Positions 8,488 through 16,934 of a DNA stretch of 64,000 nt are shown here, piece by piece. A program made the position numbers and the translations under genes. Each line of letters opens with the position of its first letter. Positions within the stretch are counted from its first letter, which is position 1. A model generated the notes under the pieces. It searched no databases, was not told the DNA's origin, and was given only the letters and a program-made list of their open reading frames with translations. Source of the stretch: Streptomyces rapamycinicus NRRL 5491 (GTDB taxonomy: Bacteria > Actinomycetota > Actinomycetes > Streptomycetales > Streptomycetaceae); assembly GCF_024298965.1 (NCBI RefSeq), contig NZ_CP085193.1, positions 9,610,001 to 9,674,000 on the forward strand. Direction: 5' to 3'.

Positions 8488-9194
8488 TCAGCGCGCCGCG
8501 GCGGCCGCGTTACGGATCCAGTTGCGGAATTCGATCGCCAGGTGCTCGCAGTGTCCCTCGATCATCGAGTCCGGGGCGGCCGACGGATAGACGACGCGTA
8601 CCACCACGTTCGCGCCGGTCCCGGTGTCCCGCGCCCGGTGCAGGCAGTACGCGAAGGGAGTACCGTCGTCCAGGCTGAGCAGGGCGTTCATCAGCGTCAC
8701 CGGGTAGGACGTGTCGAGGAAGGCGCTGACGGTGGCGGGCAGTTCGCGCGCTACCGAGACTTGAACCGGGTGAGGTGGCCGCCGATCGTCTCCACCATGC
8801 CGCCGGTGTAGGTGGGCGGTTCGACGTAGTGCTCGGGGTGGGCGTTGACGAGCAGTGACTTGTCCTGGAAGCGGCCGGTGCCGGCTTGCGCGGCGAACCA
8901 GTCGGCCAGGTCGGTGCCGCTGAGCCCGCGGACGGTGAACTCGGTGCTCGACTCGCGGAAGGTGCCGCCCGAGGCCGCGACGAGTTCCTTGTGATAGCGG
9001 TCGCCGGCGTCGATCTGCCCGGCGAGCAGGTCCATCATCACCTGGCCGCCTGCCACGCTCTTCAGGTTCCTCAAGGCCCGGCGTGCGGCCTTGAGCTCCC
9101 ACCGGTCGACTTCGGTCTCGTCGAAGGTGCGGCCCATGGTGTGTACATCGACGGTCACGAGGGGGGACTGCGGTGCTTCGGTGTGGGTGTTCAC
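8488..9194 (-). pseudogene. Unrecognised conserved-looking protein, one-base frameshift
   Basis: From the ATG at 9194 the frame gives 147 residues ending in GHLTRFK near 8757. Inserting one base there (AAG-GTC for the observed AAGTC) joins it to the frame reading VSVARELPATVSAFLDTSYP that stops at 8488, giving about 235 residues. I do not recognise the family. It has no signal peptide or membrane segment; it contains charged helices, a central FTVRGLSGTDLADWF segment and a C-terminal EHLAIEFRNWI helix. It is divergent from the TetR gene at 9311, which may control it and the following SDR. Confidence 0.55.
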
Positions 9195-9310
9195 GTGTGG
9201 TTCCCTTCATGGCAGGAGGCGGTCAATGCAGCTGCGGCGACAGCCCAGCTGTGTACACGGAATGCGCCAGCCCGTTTGCTGCCCGCCCAAATCCACAACA
9301 AGATGCACTC

Positions 9311-9907
9311 ATGCACCTTGCAAGCCCGGGCCCCGCCCCCCGCCGCCGTCGGCGCGGCGTAGAACTGCAGGCCGCTCTACTTGATGCGGCCTGGGAAGAG
9401 CTGATGGAAAGCGGCTACGCGGGCCTCACCTTCGCCGCGGTAGCGGACCGCGCCGGCACCAGTCGCCCGGTCGTCAACCGTCACTGGGCGACCAAGGCCA
9501 TGCTGGTCCGTGATGCCATCGGCCGTGCCAGCGATAAGTTCTCGCTCACCGATCCCGGCACCGGATCCCTGCGCGATGACACGATCGGGCTGCTCGAACA
9601 GCTCAACGGGGCGTTCACTGTGTTCGCTGTCGCCATGACCGCACAGTTGGCCGCCTACTTCGAAGAGACGGGAACAAAGCCCGCTGAGCTGCGTGCGTCC
9701 CTGATCGATGAGAGGTGGGCGCTGATCGAGTCCGTCGTGCAGCGCGCCGTCGAGCGAGGAGAGATCGATGGTTCGAAGCTGACTCCGCGAATCGTGCGGC
9801 TGCCCTTTGACCTGCTCCGACACGAAGTGCTCATGGACCTGGCGCCAATGTCTGCGCACGCCATCCAGGAGATCGTCGACACGATCTTCCTCCCCCTGCT
9901 CACATAA
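9311..9907 (+). CDS. TetR-family transcriptional regulator
   Basis: 198 residues from the ATG at 9311. The helix-turn-helix (LTFAAVADRAGTSRPVVNRHW) lies at about residues 40-62, preceded by the basic RRRRRG segment; the remainder is an all-helical ligand domain. An upstream frame extension to 9173 crosses the divergent promoter and is rejected. It diverges from the frameshifted 8488-9194 gene across about 115 bases, so autoregulation plus control of that operon is the simple expectation. Confidence 0.88.
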   Translation: MHLASPGPAPRRRRRGVELQAALLDAAWEELMESGYAGLTFAAVADRAGTSRPVVNRHWATKAMLVRDAIGRASDKFSLTDPGTGSLRDDTIGLLEQLNGAFTVFAVAMTAQLAAYFEETGTKPAELRASLIDERWALIESVVQRAVERGEIDGSKLTPRIVRLPFDLLRHEVLMDLAPMSAHAIQEIVDTIFLPLLT

Positions 9908-9984
9908 GACCTGCTACTGAGGTTGAACTCCGCAGTGTCATGGGGGCTGTTGGGGTGCCGACCCTTTGCGTATATGGCCGATGT

Positions 9985-10690
9985 ATGCGGTATCCACAGG
10001 GTGGCGGGCTGACCGCCGAACGACGCCAGTTCCGCGAGGAGTTACGGAGCCAGGCCGCGGAGCGCTTCGTCCAGGGTGAGGGCAGCTCGGCGATCGCCGA
10101 GGGCCTGCGTGTCAGCTCCGGTCGGTCCAGCGCTGGCGGCAGGCATGGGAGGCGAGCGATCCTCGGGCCCTGCGCGGAAGGCTCGCGGCGGCCCGTGGAG
10201 CATGGCTCGTCTTCGAGGACGAAGCCGACTCCATGACGCCGCCGCAAGCGAAGACCTGGTCACCACGTGGCCGCACCCCGGTGGTGCGGGTCCGCGGCCG
10301 TTCTCGCAGACGTGTCTCCATCGCCGCGCTGACCTGCTACAAACCAGGACACCGCTCGAGGCTGATCTACCGGCCTCGCCGCGACGACGGCCATCGCGAC
10401 GGCCGCAAGAGCTTCTCCTGGCGCGACCACCGCGACCTGCTCATCGCTGCCCATCAGCAGCTCGGCGGCCCGATCGTGCTCGTCTGGGACAACCTTGGGC
10501 GTCCACAAAGCCGCCGACCCGCGCGAGTTCGCCGCAGCACGGGACTGGCTGACCATCTACTACCTGCCGCCCTACGCACCCGACCTCAACCCCGTCGAAG
10601 GGATCTGGCCGCTCCTGCGGCGCGGCTGGCTCTCCAACGTCGCAGCTCGACGAGACCACCGGCGAGCAGACGACCCACAGCTAAGAGGAT
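9985..10690 (+). pseudogene. IS630-family transposase, shattered
   Basis: Pieces in three frames: an N-terminal helix-turn-helix beginning MRYPQGGGLTAERRQF; then FEDEADSMTPPQAKTW with the first DDE aspartate region; then IVLVWDNLG, HKAADPREF and YYLPPYAPDLNPVEGIW, the later acidic motifs. The order and direction are right for an IS630 transposase, but the reading needs at least two frame changes and has an internal deletion. The 3' end abuts the Rhs remnant on the other strand at about 10690, so the element end was lost there. Confidence 0.75.
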
Positions 10691-11922
10691 GCGCCCGGCG
10701 GTGTCGAGCGTGTAGCGCTGTGTTTCGCCGAACGAGTTTGTATGGGCGGTCAGGCGGCCCGCCGCGTCACGTTCGTAGGTGCGTTGGGCGCCGTTGAAGT
10801 CGGTTTCGGCGACGAGGCGGCCTGCTGCGTCGTACTCGTAGTGCCACTGTCGGCCTTGGGGGTTGGTGACGGCGGTGAGGCGCAATTCAGTGTCGTAGGT
10901 GAAGGCGTAGGTGGCAATGTCGGGGTCGGTGCGGGTGGCTGGCAGGTCGAAGTGGGTGTGGGTGTAGCTGGTGGTGTGTCCGGCCTGGTCGGTGTGGCGG
11001 GCGAGGTTGCCTTCGGTGTCCCATTGCCACACTTCGCGGGAGCCGTCCGGGCCTTCGCGCCAGGCAGTGAGTGGTGTGGCCGAGGGGATCGATGACTGCG
11101 ACCGGAAGAGCGGCTGCGTTCGGGGTGACCTCGGTGGTGTGGCCCAGGGCGTCTGTGACGGAGGTGAGGTGACCGGAGGCATTGTGGGCGTAGTGGGTGG
11201 TGGCGCCAGTGGGGTCGGTGGTGGAGGCGCGTGCGCCCCTGTCGTTGTAGGTGTAGCGCCAGATTGCTCCACCCGACTCCCGGGTCTTCAGAGGCAGGTG
11301 GTGGCAGCGGGTCGGTCTCGGCGATGACCTTGTAGGCCTCGTCGCAGACGTAGGTGGTGGTGTTGCCCTGCGAGTCGGTGTAGCGCGTGGTCCGGGCCTG
11401 CGCGTCGTAGTGCAGGCGGCCGGAGAGGATGCCGTCCGGGCCGATGCCGCGCAGCACACGGCCTCGGTGGTCGTAGACATAGGCATAGGTAGTGCCGTTG
11501 CGGTCCGTCCATGATGTGACGCGGTGTTCGTCGTCGTACTGGTACCGCAGCGCCTTGCCAGTGGAGTTGATGACCTCGGCCAGGTCCCCGGCCGTGTTGT
11601 AGCCGAAGGAGATCAGAGTGGTGCTGTGCTCATGGTCTTCGCCGTGCAGCAGGCGCAGGGCCGTGATCCGCAGCAGTTTTGGATCGGTGTCGACCGCGAT
11701 GTGATAGCCACCGGAGTGGACGATCCCCGTGGGGGCGCCTTGTGGGTCGTAGGTGACGTCGGTGCGGTCGCCTTCGCCGGTGCGGTCGGTGATCGCTGTC
11801 AGAGCGAGCTCTCGGCCGCCCGCCGGCAGCGGGGCGAGAGCAATTGTCAAATCCTGTGGATCAAAGCTCGGACCTGGCGCGGCGAGACCCCGAGGTCGGT
11901 GGCCGGATGGCAGCGCTGCCAT
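10686..11922 (-). pseudogene. RHS/YD-repeat protein remnant
   Basis: Many YD repeats are readable on the minus strand (YDDEHRVTSWTDRNG, YDHRGRVLRGIGPDG, YDAAGRLVAETDFNGAQ, RDAAGRLTAHTNSFGE), but in three frames with breaks near 11285 and 11060. Both ends are gone: there is no N-terminal secretion or PAAR-type domain and no C-terminal toxin or core-associated motif. Complete proteins of this kind are very large secreted or surface polymorphic toxins. This copy is a decayed middle section cut at 10686 by the IS630 remnant. No immunity gene is recognisable nearby. Confidence 0.75.
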
Positions 11923-12023
11923 GCAAACTGGTCTGGACCACCATGACCTGACCTCATGTCAGAGCTCTACTATGGCAAGGCCTAGTTCGGCGGCAGCGCT
12001 GAACGCAGCGGTTCGGGGTGTCT

Positions 12024-12980
12024 CTAGAGGTCGATCACGACCTTGCCGCGGACGTGTCGGGCCGCCTGGAGTTCGACGGCAGCGCGGATGTCTTCGACGG
12101 GGAAGGTCGCGGCGATGGGCACACGCAGGCGGCCGGCTGCGACTAGGGCCGCGATGTTATCCAGGGCATCGGGCGCGGCGTTCGCGCCGTTGGCGGCTGG
12201 CACCCCGTCGACCACGGCCGCGATGGTGCAGATGCGGCCATCCGGGAGGCCTAGTTCGCGGGCGACGTGCACCGTGTCCGTCCCGTGGAGGTCCAGTGCC
12301 GCGGTGACGGGGCCCGCGTCGAGGTCGCGGACCCTGCCGGTCAGGCCGTCGCCGTACGCGACCGGTTCGGCGCCGAGGCTTCGCAGATGCTCCGCTGTCG
12401 ACGGCGAGCCGGTCCCGATGACGCGTGCGCCCGCGATCCGCGCCAGCTGGACCGCGAACACACCGACCCCGCCGCCCGCGCCGCCGACCAGCACCGTGTC
12501 GTCCGGGCCGAGGTCGAGGACGGCCAGAGCTGCGGCAGCGGTGCTGCCCGCGATCGAGAGCGTGGCGGCGGTGCGGTCATCGATGTCGTCCGGGGTGTGG
12601 TGCGCGACGCCGCTCGCGATGTTCCCGTCGGCGTCGACCACGACGAAGTCGGCGACCGCTCGGGATAGGGCCGCCCCGAACACGCGGTTGCCGACCGCGT
12701 AACCGCTCACGCCCGCACCGACCTGGTCGACGACTCCCGCGTAGTCGGTCCCGAACCCGGCGGGCAGGCTCAGGCCGAACCGTGCCGCGGTCTCGGCGTC
12801 CGCGGTCATGAACCAGTCCATCGGGTTCAGGCTGGCTGCTGTGACTTGCACACGGATCTGGCCGTCACCCGCCTGGGGTTCGGACACGTCCTGGACGGTG
12901 AGTGCCTCTGGGCCGCCGAACGACTCGAGCCGGACCGCCCTGCTCGTGCCGTTTCGAAGTCCGTCGTTGTGCTGCTGCAT
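12024..12980 (-). CDS. Zinc-free MDR quinone oxidoreductase-like protein
   Basis: 318 residues from the ATG at 12980; the frame is open to 13274 but that part overlaps the divergent regulator. A GroES-like N-terminal domain (SLNPMDWFMT, then FGTDYAGVVDQVG) is followed by a Rossmann domain with GGAGGGVGVFAVQLA at about residue 165. The cysteine and histidine zinc ligands of true alcohol dehydrogenases are absent, as in quinone oxidoreductases and enoyl reductases of the family. NADPH use is likely from family precedent. It is divergent from the TetR gene at 13026 with only 45 bases between, the classical arrangement for an MDR gene and its repressor. Confidence 0.88.
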   Translation of the reverse strand: MQQHNDGLRNGTSRAVRLESFGGPEALTVQDVSEPQAGDGQIRVQVTAASLNPMDWFMTADAETAARFGLSLPAGFGTDYAGVVDQVGAGVSGYAVGNRVFGAALSRAVADFVVVDADGNIASGVAHHTPDDIDDRTAATLSIAGSTAAAALAVLDLGPDDTVLVGGAGGGVGVFAVQLARIAGARVIGTGSPSTAEHLRSLGAEPVAYGDGLTGRVRDLDAGPVTAALDLHGTDTVHVARELGLPDGRICTIAAVVDGVPAANGANAAPDALDNIAALVAAGRLRVPIAATFPVEDIRAAVELQAARHVRGKVVIDL

Positions 12981-13025
12981 GCTGCCTCGTCCCCTGGTGT
13001 GAGCGGCGCCGCCCAGAATCGGACT

Positions 13026-13646
13026 ATGCTCCGTTTCCCGAACCACGATAACCGGAGCGTGATCCGTTTGCCTAATCCAGAGCCGCGGGCGAAGCGGGCC
13101 GACGCCGCCCGCAACCGTGACCAGCTGCTTGAGATCGCGACGCGGGTGTTCGCGTCGACCGACGCGGAGACGTCGATGCGCGCCATCGCCCGCGAGGCCG
13201 GCGTCGGCATCGGGACGCTCTACCGCCACTTCCCGACCCGCGAATCCCTGGTGGAGGCGGTCTACCGCGACCAAGTCGTCCGCCTCACGAACGGCGCCCA
13301 GGAATTGCTCGCCGACCTGGCTCCGGCCGTCGCGATGCGGCGCTGGATGGACCTGTTCGGCGACTGGATCGCGACGAAGAACGGCATGCTCGACACGCTA
13401 CTGACGGTGATCGAATCCGGCACCGTCGGCCACGCCCGAACGAGGGACGAGCTCCTGAACGCGATCTCGTCGATCCTCGACGCAGGCCGCGCCGCGGGAG
13501 ACCTCCGACCCGACGTCACCGCCGAGGAGATCGCGGCAAGCCTGATCGGAATCTTCACCGTCGCACACCAGCCCGGCCGCACCGTCACCGCTGATCGGCT
13601 TCTCGACATCCTCCTCGACGGCCTTCGACCGCGAAATCGTCCTTGA
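13026..13646 (+). CDS. TetR-family regulator divergent from the MDR gene
   Basis: 206 residues from the ATG at 13026, with a GTG alternative at 13059 that would remove 11 residues. The helix-turn-helix (MRAIAREAGVGIGTLYRHF) is at about residues 48-66. The remainder is a helical effector domain with a TetR C-terminal (SBP65-like) pattern. Two copies of a CCGTTT-based element lie at 13033 and 13065, inside the possible leader if the later start is used, so the start is uncertain. It probably represses the divergent oxidoreductase. Confidence 0.87.
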   Translation: MLRFPNHDNRSVIRLPNPEPRAKRADAARNRDQLLEIATRVFASTDAETSMRAIAREAGVGIGTLYRHFPTRESLVEAVYRDQVVRLTNGAQELLADLAPAVAMRRWMDLFGDWIATKNGMLDTLLTVIESGTVGHARTRDELLNAISSILDAGRAAGDLRPDVTAEEIAASLIGIFTVAHQPGRTVTADRLLDILLDGLRPRNRP

Positions 13647-13696
13647 GGAACAGCCGCACGACCGCCGAGGTGAGTCCTGAAGTCGAGAAAAACAAA

Positions 13697-13719
13697 ACCC
13701 CAGGTCAGTGACCTGGGGT
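13697..13719 (-). terminator. Intrinsic terminator for minus-strand transcription
   Basis: Arms ACCCCAGGTCA and TGACCTGGGGT are perfect complements of 11 bases around a single G. On the minus strand the hairpin is followed by TTTTGTTTTT (plus-strand A run at 13688-13697), a textbook intrinsic terminator. It lies just beyond the 3' end of the IS256 remnant (stop at 13811), whose transcript it would end. It also lies 50 bases after the TetR stop on the other strand. Confidence 0.75.
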
Positions 13720-13810
13720 GAGTGTCTTGCTGGTGCGCACGAAGCCTGGCTGAACGGAAGAAGTGGCCCGTCGACATCGCGGAACAACAGCGGGCGTCGC
13801 GCGTGGTCCG

Positions 13811-14245
13811 TCATGCTGCGCTCACCTCGCGCTCGATGAACTCCCCGCGCGGGAATCGGGCTCCGGCCCGCACGAGGGCGACCAGGTGGGGTTCGTTGAC
13901 GGCGCGCCAGCGTTCCTGGGCGGACTCGATGAGCTTGAACGTCATCGCCAAGGCAGCCGAACGGGAGCCGGCTCCGCGAGTGACCTTGGTGCGCAGCCGC
14001 ACCGTGACGAAGGTGGACTCGATCGGACTCGTGGTCCGCAGGTGGATCCAGTGTTCGGCCGGGTAGTCGTAGAACGCCAGCAGCACGTCTTCGTCGTCGA
14101 CGAGCTTCACAACGGCTTTGGGGAACTTCGCGCCGTACTGCTGGGCGAACACCTTGATCGCGGTGCTGGCCTGGTCTTTGTCCTCCGCGTTGTAGATGTC
14201 CGCGATCGCGTTCTTTGCCGCGGGCTGCGCCGACTTCGGGACGAC
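13811..14245 (-). pseudogene. IS256-family transposase, C-terminal fragment
   Basis: The last ~145 residues of a Mutator/IS256 transposase are readable: AIADIYNAEDKDQA, then VVKLVDDEDVLLAFYDYPAEHW, the IESTFVTVRLRTKVTRGAGS motif near the end of the catalytic domain, and a closing helix. The start is lost; at about 14245 the text runs into a different transposase remnant on the opposite strand. Inactive. Confidence 0.78.
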
Positions 14246-14261
14246 TGCTCTACCTGATCTT

Positions 14262-14660
14262 CTGCCGACTCCTGGGCTGCCTCCTCTTGCTGGGTCCCAC
14301 CTGGGGATACGTGAGAATCCAAGGTGAGCTTCGACGGCTCGGCTATCGGGTTGCCGCCGCCACGATCCGGCGTGTTCTACGCCCCTCCGGTCTACCGCCC
14401 GCACCGCAGCGAGCCTCCCAGCAGACCCGGCGCTCCTTCCTCCGTTCCCAGGCCCACACGCTGCTCGCCTGCAACTTCATGCACTTCGTCGGCAACGGCA
14501 CAGCCGTCATCCCGACTCCGCCACAAAGCCCGCGGTCCAACGCCTACGCGGAACGATGGATACGCCCCAGACGACGACCCGAACGTCATCCCCCTGCCCG
14601 CAGCCACGGTCATGCGCCGCCGGGTACTCGGTGGACTGCTCGACGAGTACTGCTCGAGGC
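14262..14660 (+). pseudogene. Integrase-core transposase remnant
   Basis: The piece begins at WGYVRIQGELRRLGYRVAA, the helix-turn-helix of the same transposase family as at 1415, runs to LRSQAHTLLACNFMHF, then skips most of the catalytic core to PTPPQSPRSNAYAERW, and after another frame change and deletion ends with DDDPNVIPLPAA and RRRVLGGLLDEY. It joins the IS256 fragment head to head near 14250. The following 259 bases (14661-14919) contain no gene that I can support. Confidence 0.72.
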
Positions 14661-14919
14661 CACCCCGGCCGCCTCACGGTCCGCAGGGAACACCCAGCTC
14701 AGCAGCCTGATCGGAACATATATCGCCGTACCTACGCCGCAGATCTTCAGCACGGCCTCCCGGCAGGCAAGCTCAGACCTGCCCAGGAGTTCCCCGGCCC
14801 CGCTCAACGCGGGGGTCCAGGTGCGCATCGCCTCCGGCCCACATCGGCCAGGTTCGAGCCGGTGCATATTTGAGAGACGTAAAAGCCGGTTCCTCTCAGA
14901 CGAAGAAGGGCCGCAGCTG

Positions 14920-15819
14920 CTATGGCGCGGCATCGTCTGTGGACGGCTCACGCAACGCTGTGGGCGTGGTGAAGGTCTGCGTGCCGATGGTGTTGAGCAG
15001 CGTCAGCGTTCGGGCGTCGGATGATCCTGGCTCGGCGGTGTAGACCACGACACGCAGGTCGCTGCCCTCGACGGTGAGGACGTCGCAGTCCAGGGTCATC
15101 GGCCCGACCTGTGGGTGGAGGATCGTCTTGCGCGTCGCCATGTGGCGTGCGACAGCGGCGGACTGCCAGCGTTGGTCGAAGCGGGGGCTCACCTTGCGCA
15201 GGTCGGTGATGAGAGCCTGCAGCGGCCTGTCGTCCGGATGGCGTCCAGCCGCGGCGCGCAGATCCGCGACGGCTGCCCGCTCGAAGGCGGCGTCCTCCTC
15301 CGGGGTGGCGACGACCCGGGACGGCAGGTCGGTGAAGTGCCGCCACAGGAGGTTGCGTTGGCGTGCCGGTTCACCGAGCATGTCGCCGAGCAGCGCGGTG
15401 GCCAGCGGATTGGCGGCGACGAGCTGCCAGGCCTCGTCCAGGACGATGACGGGTGTATCCGCGAGCCGGTCGATGATCCGGTGGACACCTGGGGTCATGT
15501 GCCGGTTCATGCCACTGATACGCGGATCCGCGTGGCCGGCCAGATGGAACAGGTGCGTGTTCTCGTCATCGGTCAGTCGCAATGCCCGTGCCAGAGCCTC
15601 CAGCACTGAGGGAGACGGGTTGCCGGCGCGCCCCTGCTCAAGGCGGGCGAGGTAGTCCACTGACAGTCCGGCGAGGTGTGCGACTTCTTCGCGGCGCAGG
15701 CCGGGCGCGCGCCGCAGGCTGCTTGCGGGGAGTCCGATGCTTGCGGGAGTGAGGCGATCCCGCCAGTCCCGCAAGCATCGTGCGAGTTCATTGCGATCCA
15801 CGTATCCAACGTCTCCCAT
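14920..15819 (-). CDS. MmyB-type XRE family transcriptional regulator
   Basis: 299 residues. The N-terminal helix-turn-helix (GLRREEVAHLAGLSVDYLARLEQG) at about residues 40-62 is followed by the PAS-like MmyB ligand domain (DEAWQLVAANPLATALLGDM, then NLLWRHFTDLPSR). The family is abundant in Streptomyces and often sits next to an SDR or reductase that it represses; here the neighbours are transposase remnants and the unrelated DapA-like operon. A frameshifted partial copy of this gene or a very close paralogue lies at 40590-40795 on the plus strand. The upstream operon is separated by a terminator at 15879-15910. Confidence 0.9.
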   Translation of the reverse strand: MGDVGYVDRNELARCLRDWRDRLTPASIGLPASSLRRAPGLRREEVAHLAGLSVDYLARLEQGRAGNPSPSVLEALARALRLTDDENTHLFHLAGHADPRISGMNRHMTPGVHRIIDRLADTPVIVLDEAWQLVAANPLATALLGDMLGEPARQRNLLWRHFTDLPSRVVATPEEDAAFERAAVADLRAAAGRHPDDRPLQALITDLRKVSPRFDQRWQSAAVARHMATRKTILHPQVGPMTLDCDVLTVEGSDLRVVVYTAEPGSSDARTLTLLNTIGTQTFTTPTALREPSTDDAAP

Positions 15820-15878
15820 CCGGTGCTCTCAGATCCTGGCGAAGGGGGGGCAGGGTGCGCCCCCCGACCGGCCGACCG

Positions 15879-15910
15879 GCGGGTGTCTGCCCGGTGCGGC
15901 AGACACCCGC
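15879..15910 (-). terminator. Hairpin terminator of the DapA-like operon
   Basis: Perfect 12-base arms GCGGGTGTCTGC and GCAGACACCCGC with an 8-base loop, 74 bases downstream of the stop at 15984 and 60 bases before the MmyB start. No T run follows, which is common for Streptomyces terminators. It separates two genes read in the same direction, which supports an end-of-operon role. Confidence 0.6.
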
Positions 15911-15983
15911 TTGTGCGGGAAACCGACGTCGACGACGTGAGTCGTCGAATCGTCACAGCTCGGAGAGCATCCGCACGTGTATG

Positions 15984-16898
15984 TCAGGCAAGGAGACCGG
16001 AGCCCTCGCTGAGCAGTTCCTCGACGCGCAGGGTTCCTTGCGGGGTCAGCGGGGTGAGCGGCTCCCGGACATGTGCCGAGGAGATGAGGCCCCTCTGATG
16101 GAGGACGTACTTCAAAGGAGCCGGGTTGGTTTCGACGAACAGCAGATCCACCAGAGGGTGCAGACCGTAGTGCAGTTCGCGCGCCGTGGCATGATCGCCG
16201 GCTTCCCACGATTCATACATGCGGGCCACGGCGGCCGGAGCCAGATTGGACACCGCACTGATGAAGCCGCGGCCACCGAGAGCGAGGAGGGGAAGACCGA
16301 GCAGCTCGATCCCTGACCACACCAGAAAGCCGGTGCCCGTCTTGTGCAGAACCCGCGAGAAGTGTTCGAAGTCCTTGGTGGTCTCCTTGATGCCAACGAT
16401 GTTGCCGAAGTCGCGGTGGAGCCTGTTGACGGTGTCAGGAGCGATGTCGACCGCGGTGCGCGACGGCACGTTGTAGATGATCAGTGGCAGGTCGGGGAAC
16501 TCACGGGCGATCGTCGCATACCACTGATACAGCCCCTCCTGGGTGGGGCGTGCGTAGTAGGGGGTGATGATCAGGACGGCGTCGGCGCCCGCGGCCTCGG
16601 CGGCAGCGGTGATCTCCACGGTTTCATCGAGCTTGGCGGAGCCCGTGCCGGGGAGGAACGGCACCGCGTCGGCGACTTCTTCGGCGACTGCCTTGATGGC
16701 CTCGATCCGCTCCGCGACGGACTGGGCTCCCGGTTCTCCTGTGGAACCGCCGATCGAAATGCCGTGTGAGCCGGCCTCCAGCTGTCGGCGGACCAGACCC
16801 CGCAGGGATGGCAGGTCCAGGGCGCCGTCGCTGGTGAAAGGCGTGATGACGGGAGCCACGGAACCCTTGATCTGCGTCGGATCGCTACGGAACTTCAT
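15984..16898 (-). CDS. DapA-family pyruvate-type lyase/aldolase
   Basis: 304 residues, a (beta/alpha)8 Schiff-base lyase of the dihydrodipicolinate synthase family. The Schiff-base lysine is K171 (GIKETTK), the general tyrosine is Y142 (IIYNVPSRT), and the GGSTGEP loop near residue 51 matches the GTTGE carboxylate-binding motif. As the last gene of a catabolic operon it is more likely an aldolase or dehydratase acting on a 2-oxo acid than the lysine biosynthetic enzyme. The reaction is not certain. It is 36 bases after the bicupin. Confidence 0.85.
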   Translation of the reverse strand: MKFRSDPTQIKGSVAPVITPFTSDGALDLPSLRGLVRRQLEAGSHGISIGGSTGEPGAQSVAERIEAIKAVAEEVADAVPFLPGTGSAKLDETVEITAAAEAAGADAVLIITPYYARPTQEGLYQWYATIAREFPDLPLIIYNVPSRTAVDIAPDTVNRLHRDFGNIVGIKETTKDFEHFSRVLHKTGTGFLVWSGIELLGLPLLALGGRGFISAVSNLAPAAVARMYESWEAGDHATARELHYGLHPLVDLLFVETNPAPLKYVLHQRGLISSAHVREPLTPLTPQGTLRVEELLSEGSGLLA

Positions 16899-16934
16899 GA
16901 GGTCCTCACCTCGTCGTGTGCTCGTTCGCGCACC

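Noticed and set aside
12981..13274. 98-residue N-terminal extension of the MDR oxidoreductase
   Set aside because: It overlaps the divergent TetR gene completely and has no homology-like features; the ATG at 12980 starts the domain properly.
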